The notes under the pieces: model-generated
Databases searched by the model: none
Seen by the model: only the letters and a program-made list of their open reading frames with translations
What the model was told of the DNA's origin: nothing
NCBI RefSeq assembly: GCF_964199755.1
Contig: NC_133896.1
Coordinates: 102,268,301-102,332,300, forward strand
Reading direction: 5' to 3'
Origin: Larus michahellis
Taxonomy: Eukaryota > Chordata > Aves > Charadriiformes > Laridae
Length of the DNA: 64,000 nucleotides
Part shown: piece after piece, positions 50,401 to 60,499 of the stretch
How positions within the stretch are numbered: the stretch's first letter is position 1
How the letters are laid out: every line of letters starts with the position of its first letter
Made by a program: the position numbers and the translations under genes

Positions 50401-53400
50401 CTTTGTTCTTCATTAGCTATTGCAACTCAGACTTAAATAAAACCCCAAACGCATTAGACCACAGAAAGTAGCTACCTTCAAATAAATGTGACTTCCATAT
50501 AAGCTTACTTCACAATTAGCTTCTAAGCCAGATATTGTTGCTATTAAAACTACTCAGACTGCAAACTGTTTTGATGATGCTGAAAAAAGTTACATTTCTA
50601 ACCATTGCCTTGTAGATTTAGAAAAGGTGTCTATAACAAGCGACAAGCTCTCTGGTCTGCATGCAGTGCATATGATTATGATTTGCATGTAAGAATTATT
50701 GCCTAAGTCTAGAGCTAATACTGCATAAATTACAGAAATTTAATCTTTCCCAAAAGAGAAGATCTGTATTTCTAAACGTACGACTCTGCTGATAGTAAAG
50801 CTGTGGTGTGACATCTCATGATTGGATGCATGTGATAGACTTAAATTATAAAAATAATACATGTGCTGTAGCAGATACGTTTACCCTACTCAAGACCGTC
50901 ATCAAACAAGTTTCTGTTTAATGAAGAATTGTTGTTCTTGCTTTTTTGTACATTTCTGTTTCCAGATAAATTGATGTCAAATATCACAAGTGATTTACTT
51001 TTTTTTTGGTTAAATGTTGAGAAAACTTCTCATACCTAACTCAAGCACATAGGTATTATTTACTCCTATAAATACCTCATATGCTTGGCACTATTAAATA
51101 ATACATCCAGTTTTCTAAAGGCTTAAAGCATATGGAAAGGAACCTAAAGATGCCATCTGTTCCTTCTTCCATTTTAAAGTGGAACAACTATACCTAACTT
51201 ACCTCTAGGAGAAGTCTTACCCATTCTTAAGAGCAACTCCATAATGTCTAAGAAAGGTATTTCAGGACTTCCTTATGTTTACATTTGGAAAGCTTTTCTA
51301 ATATTTATTTAGCTGGAAAAAGTCCTTGAAAAATATGAACAGCACCTGGCAACAACTAAAACCAATATGCATTATTGACATTGCTTTTGCACCAAATCTG
51401 AAACACAGCAACCACTAGAAAAAAAACAAATTAACTCTATCCCAGCTCAAACCAGAAACCTAGAGGCTCTCTTTTGTTCTCCTCAAACCCATCCCCTATC
51501 ATTTAGTAATTTTTGCCTTTTTCTGACTCTCTCTAGCTAGTCAAGCTACTATCGAATACAAAACAAAGAACTCCACCACAAGTTTTATCACTGTTGGAAC
51601 AGTACAGAAAACCTGTTTTGTGTGCTTTGTATACTGGGCATCTGTGCATATCCTCTAGCACAGCGTGCACTATTTTCACAACAGAGTGACATTCTTGATT
51701 GGCTGAAGTAGCCTTCAAAATTGCCTTTTCCTGCAATTGGTTATTCCTACATAAGTCTAATACTTTGAAATTCTCTGCATGAAATTACACAAAGTTTAAT
51801 TTTAGTTTTAGCCCCAATTTGTCAGACCATCTTTCACAGTGGCCATCCCTACTTGGTATCATCTGTGAATTAATTAAGGGTATCCCCTCTTTTACTATTT
51901 AGTTAATGAAAGTATAAACTAGTAATTTGCTCAGGACAAGTCCTGAGAAAAAAAATCCGTCATTTTTCCCTTCAGTTTGCACACAGACCATTGCTAACTA
52001 TTCTAGGCACAGTCTTCCAACCAGTTGGAAACCAGGCATAAAGCCACTCTCTCATATAAAGTTAATGAAGCATATTATATAACTAGAAGGCTCTGGCTCC
52101 AGCTCGTAACCTTCTCAGGAAATTTATGTTCACTACTTTGCAAAAAACTACAGTAATGCTTCCTTTAGAATATATTAGCATTTTTTTTCCCAGAAGCTGA
52201 ATAAAGCATTTTCCAAACATTTCCTGATTAGGAACACAGGAAATCAGAATAACATGGTAATGTCCCATTGAAATTGCTTACCGAGCAAGATCTATGAAAC
52301 ACCACTGAGAGTGTTTCGTTTAAAAAAAATTCTCAAGGAAAGAAACAATTTTAAGTGGCTAATATATAACAGAAATATTGCTCTTCTTGGAAACTGAAAT
52401 TTAACATAGTTGGTCCTCCCATACTCAGAACTGTCATATATTAAAAAAAACAAAAAAACACAACAAAAACCCCAAAACCAACACTCAAAAGATTGTCATT
52501 TTACCCGGTAAAACGTCATAGGGGTACCAGACATTTTAACCAAATAGTAGAACTAGATTCCAGCAAAAATTCAGAATTGTGAGTTGGAAAAAATAACACA
52601 AGTTATATTCCAAGAGAAGGAGTTCATTAATAAGTATCTGGGTCTTATAAAGAGATTTCAAATGTTCGCACTTCATAGCGCAGAACTTTATGTATCCTAA
52701 TTGAAAACACACATCAGGCCCATCTAAAAGTATAGAACAAGAACAGGTAAAATGTGCACATTAGCTTTAATAATCCATAGCCAGAAGCAGCATTTTTTTG
52801 TTGTTGTTGTTCTTGGGTTGGGGTTTTTTTTGGTGTGTGTTTTGGGATTTAAAGGGTAAGACCAACCACAATCAGACAGCTCAAATGCTTATTCCATGTA
52901 CTTTTGTATTCCAAATAAAAAAGTCAGTGCAAGATATGATTTGCTTAAATTGAACAAAATCCATGAGATTCTATCTTTTATAGCATATAAATACATATAA
53001 GTCTGTAAAAAGCAGGTTTTTCCTTATAACAAAAGCTGTCAACACTAGTGCTATTCCCACACCTTCAATATTTAGTTAAGTAATTTTTCCCTAGGATAAC
53101 TTAAAACCTAATTAAATTATAAAGACTTTGCTCAAGTTATATTAAATTAAAATTTGGAAAAAATGTGTAATGTGTCTAAGCTTTTCTACCTTATCTGTAA
53201 TGCAGTACACTAAATTTAAAATTAATTAGATCAAGCCTTTGTAGCATTAAAGAAACTCCAAGTAAATTCCTTCAGTAAGAACTTTTAAGGCATTCAAACC
53301 TTAGGTCAAAACACAAAAAATTAACAAAAAATTACTTCTAAAAGACTTCAAATACTGTATCTTTTAAAAAACTAACTGCCAGCTGCTGTTCCTTTCTGAG

Positions 53401-56400
53401 TTTTATCGCAGATTGTAGCTAGTCATTTATTGTACTATTCAGACCCATCAGCACATATTTTCTAAAAATTAGAGGCAAAGGTATGGGCCATCTGAATCTT
53501 TTTGTATCAAACTCTTATTCCCCGGCTCAACATTTTTATTTCATAGGCTGATTCAAAGTCTATACCCGAACCCTGTATGGACAAAGTTTTTGGTAGGATT
53601 GTAGAGGGAGAGAGACACTAGGTTGTGTTTTGTCCTCAGGTGTTCAGCATAAAAGTTTCTCAGATGAATGTCATAAAATAAACAACATCAAAAAAATCAC
53701 CTCAAAACCTTCAGAAAATAAAGCCCAACATACCTGCGCTGTACTACACATCATAATTTCCCCCCATCATTTATCCCAGTAAAAACACGTATTTTGTTGG
53801 AACATACAGCTCCTTTTCAGAGCAATGAAAAAATCTTCAGATGTCATACACCTCCCTAAGTAGTATCAGAATTACGCTTTGATGTGCAGTCTTGATTTGA
53901 CTTCCATCATGATACTTGATCTCTAATGAAATAACTACACACTACTTCCTCCTGCAGGCAGTCTGATTCATTCAATATACAGAATATATTATCTGCTAAA
54001 TTTTTGATAGCTCATCATGTGACTTCATGAGAACCTTTTAACACAGATTTTTTAATATGCCTACTTATCTAGTTATTTTCAAAAAGCTAGCAACTTCCTA
54101 ATTTCTCCACTTGTACAGCCACATAAGTCAGCGTTGGAATTTTTGTATTGAGTGAACATCTGACAAAACTTTCAAATACAACAAAAAGCTTAATGTTTAA
54201 TTGATGTGGGGAGATTATTTTAATCAACTTGTAATGATAGCAACACCAATTATAATGTATTTACTCATCTTAAACATTTTAAACTACATTTCGGAATCCT
54301 TATGAACATAAGTACTGTTGGTTTTTTGAGTGGTTCCCCCCCAAAAAAACACAACAGTGAGTATCCTAAAGAGCTTAGCATGAAACTAGGATGTCTTCTG
54401 TTAAATCAAGACTCTTTGGATAAGACAATTTATAGCACTTACTTTTTTTTTTTTTTTTTAAACACCTTACCTGCATTCCTTTGATTTCTATTACACTGCA
54501 ATTAGAAAAAGGAAAAAAAGCCACGTCAGAAGAATCTTAGAATAATAAAGCTATTTTAACCAGTGCCCATATTTACTTTGGTATATCTCACAACTAGGCA
54601 CTTCCTAAATAGCCATTCAGTTTCCTTCAGGTTTCCCATGGCCTGACGAGAAAAGCCACAATACACGGTAAAACTTACCTGACCATTCACTTCTTGTCAT
54701 ACTGTTGCTGTTGAAATCACAACAAGAATATAAGCTACAGCTATCTTAGTCCACGTAAGAGGCTAAGACAGAGAACTCCTCTTACAGTCCTTAATGGATT
54801 TAGTTTGTAAAGTTGTGCAGCAACGCTTAGTAGATGATGCACAAGGTATTACCAGGAGTGGAAAAGGAAAGGGAAAACTAGCCCCTTTTCTGACTCCATT
54901 AAATCCACCCTTGTTCCCCAAGACTGAATTTCACTCTTCACTCTGTGGGGTTCAGAACAGCTCCTGTGTTAACTACCAAGGCATGCTACCACAACTTTGC
55001 TTTTTAGACAGACACTAGAAATGTAGCAGCAAGGTGACTTTTGACAGTTATGTGAGAAACACTGAGATTTTCATTAAATTCACTGTTAGAGTCCTTTTGG
55101 TGATTTTAGGAAATAGAAAAAGAAGCGACTGCTTGTTTAACGTAAATACTCAGAATAAAAAATACAGATCATATGCCCATAACAGTGATGGCTTTAGCAT
55201 GACACAGACAGCGAATGCTGAGACCGCAAAGATACTTTAATTAGCCTAGCATTATTTTACAGAAAAAAATATAAAGATGAAACCAGTAAGCCCTTCGGAA
55301 TTGAAAGGCAGATTACCTGAACCAAGATAAATTGATTCAATGCATCTTAACTTCAACAACAATATTCTGATGAGATCAGAAAGTCCACGTCCCCATCAGA
55401 CAGTGTTTTTTTTAAAAAAAACCAAGTAGATATCTTTCCAGGTTTACTAGCGGTGCTACCCACTGGTAAACCGTCATCTATTTTAGTCCATCTCATCTGA
55501 CAGTCTTAACCAATCTATCCCAGAACCCTATTTTAAAACAGATGTTGACTTAATTGATTAATACCTCTTGCAAATATACAGCACAGCAAGAGTAGAATGT
55601 TCCTATAGAGAGAATCATAGAATAGTTTGGGTTGGAAGGGACCTTTAAAGGTTATCTAGTCCAATCCCCCTGCGGATGAGCAGGGACATCTTCAACTAGA
55701 TTAGGTTGTTCAGAGCCCTGTCCAACCTGACCTTGAATGTTTCCAGGGTCACTGATCTCCATTTGGACATTGAGCCATTGACCACTACCCTCTGGATGCA
55801 ACCTCATCCACTAAACAGTTCACCCATCAAATCCATATCTCTCCAATTTAGAGGGAAAGATGTGGGGGAATGTGTCAAAGGCCTAACAGAAGTCCAGACA
55901 GACAACATTCGCAGTTCTTCCCTTGTCCACTGATGTAGTCAATCCATCACAGAAGGCCACTAAGTTGGTCAGGCAGGACTTGCCCTTGGTGAAACCATGC
56001 TCGCTGTCTCAAATCATCTCCCGGTCCTCCATGTGCCCTAGCATAGCTTCTAGGAGAATCTGTTCCATGACCTTCCCAGGCACAGAGGTGAGGCTGACAG
56101 GTTGGCAGTTCTCAGGTCCTCCTTTCTACCTTTTTTAAAAAATGGGTGCAGTGTTTCCCTTTTTCCAGTCACTAGGGACTTCACCTGACTGCCACGACTT
56201 TTCAAATATCATGGAGAGTGGCTTGGCAACTACATCAGTCAATTACCTTTGGAGTCTGGTATACATCTCATCAGGTTCCATAGATTTATGCATGTTCATG
56301 TTCCTCAGGTGGTCACAAACCTGATCTTCTCTTACAGTGGGAGGTACTTTGCTCTCTCAGTCCCTGCCTTGTGGTCTGTCTACTCAAAGAGAGTATGCCA

Positions 56401-59400
56401 GTGAAGACTGAGACAAAAAAGTCGCTGAGAACCTCATCCTTCTCCTCATCTGTTGTTACCAGTTTGACAGTCTTGTTCAATTCTTTGCAGGGGTACTCTT
56501 TCTTTGACCTTTCTTTTCTGGTTGACATCCCTGTAGAAGCCCTTATTATTATTCTTTGCATTCCCTGCCAAGTTCAGCTCCAGCTGCGCCTTGGCCTTCC
56601 TGACCCCATCCCTACACAACTGGTCAGTGTCCCTATACTCTTCACAGGATATCTGTCCCTGCTTCCACTGCCTGTGCATCTCTTTCTTGCACTTTCGTTT
56701 GACCAGCAGGTCTTCAATCAGCCATGACAGTTTCTTGCCCTTCTTTCCTGATTTCTTACACCTCGGGATCAAGAGCTCTTGTGGTCTATGGAAAGTGTCC
56801 TTAAAGATCTGCCAGTTCTGTTCTGCTCCCTTGTCCCTGAAGGCAGTTTCCCAGGGGGTCCTAATGACTAACTCCTTGAAGAGCTGGAATTTTGCTTTCC
56901 TAAAATTCACGGTCCTGACTTTACTCTTTGCCTGACCCATATCCCTCAGGACGGTGAATGCCACCAGTCCATTTTTTTATATTATATATGGAAAAAAAAA
57001 ATATTGCTACATTTTGACTGTATTGTAGAACTATATTATTAGATACCTGAAGTACTTCCTTCTTCCATTGTCTAAGTTTCTTGGTTGACACTTCCGTCCA
57101 TTGTTTTGGTCCTAGAAATAAGAAGAGATATCAACATAAACATAGCTTTTCTTACAACTCTATTTATACTGATTATCATTCTAACAAACATAAACATCTA
57201 GGAAGAACATGTCACATAGTAACAGAACATTATCAAATCTGAACAGCCTCCAATACGATTGCTGAAACAAAAACTTAGAGGAAAACAAATGAAGAGAATT
57301 TTGTAATTGCAAGTTAATCAAGAAGTCAGGAAAAAAAATATATAACTACATGCTGAGTCTAACAACACTGAGCTAAAATCCAAAGAGCATTACAGCCCCA
57401 GATGCTACGAAGAGGTGAAAAAAAGCAAATTATTTTTCTTTTTAAATTGTATTTAATGCATGCGGACTACATGGTAGCTGAGGTTACTCAAAGGCACAAT
57501 TAGGGCTATACAGGACTGAGATGCATACTCATTCCATATTGAATAGAGGTTACTAAACCAAAAGCATAACCAAGACTTTACAAATTCGAAGACTGTATTA
57601 CAGTGCTGTATGCATCTTTCCTCCCTCTACCTCTCTCAACGGACAATATATGTAAAACGTTATAAAATGCAAACTTCCCAGTCTGTAAAAGCCTTTAAAA
57701 AGTAAACCATATTTGGTGCAACAATTACATTGGGCTTGATGCTATGGTAGGACTTCATGTATATGTCCAGTAAGCTCTTCTATATGAGAACTGATATGGC
57801 AATTTACATATCACAATCCTCACTTCAGTGATGATAAAAACTGGCAGAACATGCCATTTCCCAGTGAAGCCACCAAGGTACTAAGTCACAAGTCCCACTT
57901 ATACCCTGAGCAATGTATTTTAGAACAAGAGAGGTTTTTTCCACAATAAGCTCTCCATAAGCATTATCAATTTTATAATGGATTAACAGTTATAATGATA
58001 TACTGGAAAAATATGACATGACATAATGTGGTATAAATTTATGCTAACTGCATGAACATTCAGTGGAAAGTTAAAGAGACTATCTACCCAGTGCACCCTG
58101 ACATTTGACATAACAGAAATTTTTCAGAGCAGCCTTCAGAATACTAAGCGGAGATGAAACTATAACACCTATTCATGCACATCAACTTCATGATAATATC
58201 TCCATTCCTTTGTTTCCCCTCAGTGTTCTCCATTTTTTCTCCATTTTCTAATCTCCATCTTTTTACAAGACGTCCAAATATTAACCATTGTTATCCTGAA
58301 CTTTGCTAATAACACCTTTCTGTTGCCTAAAACAGAGCACACAGTGAGCTAAAATGGTGCATATAAATAAACTCTCCAGGTATTATATGTGCGTATCAAA
58401 GTTTACATAGGAAATGACATACCTGAGTGGACAAAATTCAATATCTGTTGCAATTAAATGCTATATAACTGCCAACAGTTGCATGCTTCACTAAGTCTAA
58501 ATATACAGTGAGTAAGTATTGAAGCTTTAAGAAGTTCTTACCATCAGGCGTATTGTAAGTAAGAGTTTCCATGGAAATGAGTAAATCATCTTCAAAAGGA
58601 TGATTATACTAAAGAAAAAGGACAATTAAAGGTTAGAATAAATGATTAAAACAATGGTTTTAACAGGCACTTTAAGTATTGTTTTTATACAATTTTGTTT
58701 TGACCAAACCGTGAATTTGTCAGTAAGTTGCTTTATTGGCTCAAGTTAGAATTCAGCACTGTGGAAATACCAATTCCTAGAGGAAACACATACATTTTAA
58801 GCACGTAAGTCAGTAATTCAATTTCAAGGCATAAGCCAGTCACTGACATTCCTGAATAAACACATGCATCTCTGGACAGAGGCATATGGTTCCCACATCT
58901 TTAACGCAAAATAGCTCTACAGCAAGGAGGATTCGTGGAGGGAGTCTCCCACTACTTTCTGTAGCTTCATTGAAAATATCTCATTTAATGCTAGCTAATT
59001 TGGGTTAAGGGCACAACTTGGAATTATATTTAAGTCCCTTATTTAATACTGGCAACCTCGGATCTAGGTTTTATGGATGTATTTGAGGCTTACTAGCTTA
59101 CTCATGCCAAGGCATAGGAGCGCATGGCCTCAGCACAAGCTGCAAAGCTCCATAAGGCCTTGGTTGACAGCTGCTTTTGGTAGCTGGGAAAAATAGGAGT
59201 TTGTGACAGCACATGTATTTCTGACAGCACACATAATTAATCGACGAAGAGAAATCAACGTCAGTTACCGCATATTAGTGCACAGAAAGGAAACTGAACC
59301 CCTCAGTACTGACACACCAGGGCTTAGAGGCGGTCAGGAAAGAGGGGAGCAGAGAGCGCTGCCACAGCCCAAGGCGAGGTGGGCAGGGGGCCGTGCTGCC

Positions 59401-59756
59401 TTCCGGAGCCTGTCAGAGGGACACAGGAGGGCGGCCAGGCCCGGCCAAGCCACGCCACACGCCATTTCGGCAAGAGAAACCGTAATCGGAGACCGCGCTC
59501 CTAGGACAGGCAGGCAGGTGCGCGGCAGGGCGGCGGCAGCCTGGAAGGCCCCACGGGGCACGGCCGCCCTTGTGACAGAGCTCCCCCGCCGCCCACGCCT
59601 GGCCGGCGACGAGAGCCGCTACCAACGGCTCCCGCCCAGCGGCCCCTGCCCAACGGCCAGGGGGCGCGCGAGCGTGGCCCTCACCCGCTCCAAGATGCCG
59701 TTGATAGAGGCCCGGAAGCGGGCGTTGCTCCGCCGCAGCCCCTCGTCCAGGTCCAT
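39792..59756 (-). CDS. HJURP: Holliday junction recognition protein, CENP-A chaperone, ten coding exons
   Basis: HJURP binds the CENP-A/H4 dimer and deposits it at centromeres after mitosis. Ten minus-strand exons join in phase to 727 residues (human 748): 59756-59685, 58608-58542, 57111-57047, 54495-54471, 49746-49715, 48146-48107, 44567-44506, 43355-43257, 42487-42427, 41452-39792. The N-terminal Scm3 region reads [20 protein letters not shown], then [21 protein letters not shown], with the CENP-A-binding TLTY box at 39-42. Residues 77-121 are acidic. The vertebrate conserved domain is at about 240-310 ([18 protein letters not shown], then [19 protein letters not shown]). Two HJURP C-terminal repeats follow, near 525-550 ([12 protein letters not shown]) and 578-605 ([12 protein letters not shown]). 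S/T-P sites at 518, 625 and 649 (SPSK, SPVR, SPVK) fit CDK control of centromere loading. The start at 59,756 has a strong Kozak context and matches the family N-terminus. An in-frame ATG upstream would add a GC-repeat-encoded Pro-Gly tract and is not favoured. Confidence 0.94.
42427..42487 (-). CDS. HJURP: HJURP coding exon 9
   Basis: Acceptor 'tttgtttttcag', donor TATTG|gtatga, phase 0 in and 1 out. Encodes [21 protein letters not shown] run of 20 G bases (plus strand, 42,501-42,519 region) lies just intron-side of the acceptor. Confidence 0.88.
42500..42520 (+). repeat. Poly-G run next to an HJURP acceptor
   Basis: A run of about 20 G residues on the plus strand (C on the transcript strand), 13 bases intronic of exon 9, forming part of the polypyrimidine region. 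Its length is probably variable between individuals and prone to sequencing error. Confidence 0.85.
43257..43355 (-). CDS. HJURP: HJURP coding exon 8
   Basis: Acceptor 'tttcccccctctaag', donor ATTACG|gtaata, phase 0 in and out. Its 33 residues include [17 protein letters not shown], which aligns with the human LKNELRRKYLTQVDILLQ region. Confidence 0.9.
44506..44567 (-). CDS. HJURP: HJURP coding exon 7
   Basis: Acceptor 'caaattgtag', donor TTCCAG|gtaaaa. Encodes [20 protein letters not shown] plus Q, an acidic run followed by a basic patch. Phase 1 in, 0 out. Confidence 0.88.
46868..46925 (+). repeat. A-rich (A)nCC simple sequence
   Basis: Runs of A interrupted by CC or CAAC, over about 58 bases in HJURP intron 6. 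A similar tract lies at 52,441-52,482 in intron 4. Confidence 0.7.
48107..48146 (-). CDS. HJURP: HJURP coding exon 6
   Basis: Acceptor 'gtgcttttaag', donor CATAG|gtgagt, phase 0 in and 1 out. Encodes [13 protein letters not shown]. Confidence 0.85.
49715..49746 (-). CDS. HJURP: HJURP coding exon 5 (two possible acceptors)
   Basis: Donor CATCAG|gtatgg. With acceptor 'gaagcaacag' the exon is 32 bases and follows the microexon in frame ([11 protein letters not shown]). With the acceptor 16 bases further upstream (exon start 49,762) it is 48 bases, begins TSEAT, and would be in frame if the microexon is skipped. Confidence 0.75.
54471..54495 (-). CDS. HJURP: HJURP microexon 4 (25 bases)
   Basis: A 25-base exon with a very strong polypyrimidine tract ('ggctttttttcctttttctaattgcag') and donor GCAG|gtaagg. 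Encodes CNRNQRNA and one base. It moves the phase from 0 to 1 and so needs the inner acceptor of the next exon. Confidence 0.7.
55612..56968 (-). mobile_element. CR1 LINE in HJURP intron 3, internally deleted
   Basis: Minus-strand CR1, the same orientation as HJURP. Its 3' end is at about 55,612 (reverse complement of ATTCTATGATTC, followed by the GGTCCCTTCCAACCCAAAC tail). Further 5', segments at about 55.8-56.3 kb match the RT region. The frame at 56,446-56,964 encodes the ORF2 linker, with [19 protein letters not shown] and [15 protein letters not shown]. Because only 1.36 kb spans parts that are several kilobases apart in a full CR1, there must be internal deletion near 55.78 kb in addition to the 5' truncation. 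Stops interrupt the RT part, so it is inactive. Confidence 0.9.
57047..57111 (-). CDS. HJURP: HJURP coding exon 3
   Basis: Acceptor 'tatttctag', donor CAG|gtatct. Encodes [20 protein letters not shown] plus Q, the position of the human LRIWGGRLIKER segment. Leaves in phase 0. Confidence 0.92.
58542..58608 (-). CDS. HJURP: HJURP coding exon 2 (TLTY box)
   Basis: Acceptor 'ctttttctttag', donor GATG|gtaaga, phase 0 in and phase 1 out. Encodes [20 protein letters not shown] plus PDG, the most conserved CENP-A contact of the family. Confidence 0.95.
59685..59756 (-). CDS. HJURP: HJURP coding exon 1
   Basis: Starts at ATG 59,756 in context gccATGG and ends GAGCGG|gtgagg in phase 0. Encodes [18 protein letters not shown] and NGILER, the first part of the Scm3 helix. 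Confidence 0.92.
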
Positions 59757-59831
59757 GGCTCTGGCTATGGTTGTGGCTCTGGCTGTGGCGCGCGGGCAGC
59801 TCCTCCCTGCGGCGCCAGGTGACGGCAGGCG

Positions 59832-59880
59832 CCCCGGTCCCGGTCCCGGTCCCGGCCCCGGCCCCGGCCCCGGCCCCGGC
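59832..59880 (-). repeat. GGGGCC/GGGACC hexanucleotide array at the HJURP 5' end
   Basis: Read on the HJURP coding strand this is four tandem GGGGCC units followed by three GGGACC units, 76-124 bases before the HJURP start codon. It is G-quadruplex-prone and probably lies in the 5' UTR or core promoter. It accounts for the Pro-Gly and Gly-Arg open frames seen across both strands here. Confidence 0.9.
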
Positions 59881-59921
59881 CACCACGCGCCGCCAGACGC
59901 TGCCGCCCCGCCCCACGCCAA

Positions 59922-59927
59922 TTCAAA
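59922..59927 (-). promoter_or_regulatory. CHR-like element (TTTGAA) in the HJURP promoter
   Basis: TTTGAA on the transcript strand directly preceded by GCGCGCGG, resembling the CDE/CHR arrangement bound by DREAM/MuvB complexes in G2/M genes. A second variant, CTTGAA, lies on the same strand at 59,992-59,997. Both are downstream of the three CCAAT boxes in the transcription direction, the usual order in such promoters. Confidence 0.5.
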
Positions 59928-60043
59928 CCGCGCGCCACCTCCCATCCGCACTGCCTCCGTCCCGCCTCTGATTGCGCCTTGCTCACATCAGTTCAAGCGC
60001 CGCAGCCCATCCGAGTACGCAGCGGAGAGCCTTTCTCATGCTG

Positions 60044-60048
60044 ATTGG
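60044..60048 (-). promoter_or_regulatory. CCAAT box 1 of the HJURP promoter
   Basis: ATTGG on the plus strand in context CTGATTGGCTG, a good NF-Y site, about 290 bases upstream of the HJURP ATG. Members of the same set are at 60,108-60,112 and 60,197-60,201. Confidence 0.65.
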
Positions 60049-60107
60049 CTGCTACGGCTGCCGAGCGCCCACCCCCTCCTCACAGTCACACGCCTCCAAG
60101 TCCTCCC

Positions 60108-60112
60108 ATTGG
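60108..60112 (-). promoter_or_regulatory. CCAAT box 2 of the HJURP promoter
   Basis: ATTGG on the plus strand in context CCCATTGGGCA, 64 bases from box 1. Confidence 0.55.
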
Positions 60113-60196
60113 GCACGGGGTTCGCCGCCGGTCGGGGTTTGGCCGCGGCGCAAAGCTGCTATTCCACCTAGCAACAGTGGGCCACCGTGAGCTCGC

Positions 60197-60201
60197 ATTG
60201 G
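60197..60201 (-). promoter_or_regulatory. CCAAT box 3 of the HJURP promoter
   Basis: ATTGG on the plus strand in context CGCATTGGCTG, 89 bases from box 2. Confidence 0.55.
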
Positions 60202-60499
60202 CTGCGGGGCCAGCGGCGGACACAGTCCGCCGAGCTCCCTGCCTGAGGGGCCTGAGGGGACCGGTGGCGGCGGACGTTGTGCTGCTTCCCGGCCGTCGGT
60301 CCCTCCCCTTCGGGAGGCTGGTGCTGCTGCTGCTGCCGCTTTCCGTCCGTGGGCCGCGCTGAGGGGAGGTCCCTCCGCGGGAGCGCTGCTGGAGTGAACG
60401 TGGCGGCCCAGGCGCCGCGCGGGTAGTCGCTGTGAGGACAGCCGTGGGTGCCGGGACCGGGGAAGTCCCGCTTGCCCCGCAGGGTGCTGCCCTGGCGTC

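Larger units (their letters stand above)
39862..59684 (-). other. HJURP: HJURP introns
   Basis: Nine GT-AG introns of about 1.08, 1.43, 2.55, 4.72, 1.57, 3.54, 1.15, 0.77 and 0.97 kb (5' to 3'). They are AT-rich. Intron 3 carries the CR1 copy. A-rich simple sequence occurs at about 46,868-46,922 (intron 6) and 52,440-52,480 (intron 4). No nested gene was seen. Confidence 0.75.

Noticed and set aside
54679-54701. A 23-base HJURP exon candidate with AG and GT borders on the minus strand
   Set aside because: Entered in the phase left by exon 3 it meets a TGA, and its acceptor has a weak pyrimidine tract. The nearby 25-base microexon fits the frame. It could be a poison exon, but I have no support.
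59413-59951. Overlapping minus-strand frames with Gly-Arg and Pro-Gly repeats
   Set aside because: They are translations of the GGGGCC array in other frames. Only the frame from ATG 59,756 matches HJURP.
59203-60171. Long plus-strand open frame of 322 codons over the CpG island
   Set aside because: It runs antisense through HJURP exon 1 and the GC hexamer array. Its length comes from high GC content (few stop codons), with low-complexity Pro/Gly and Arg and no domain.
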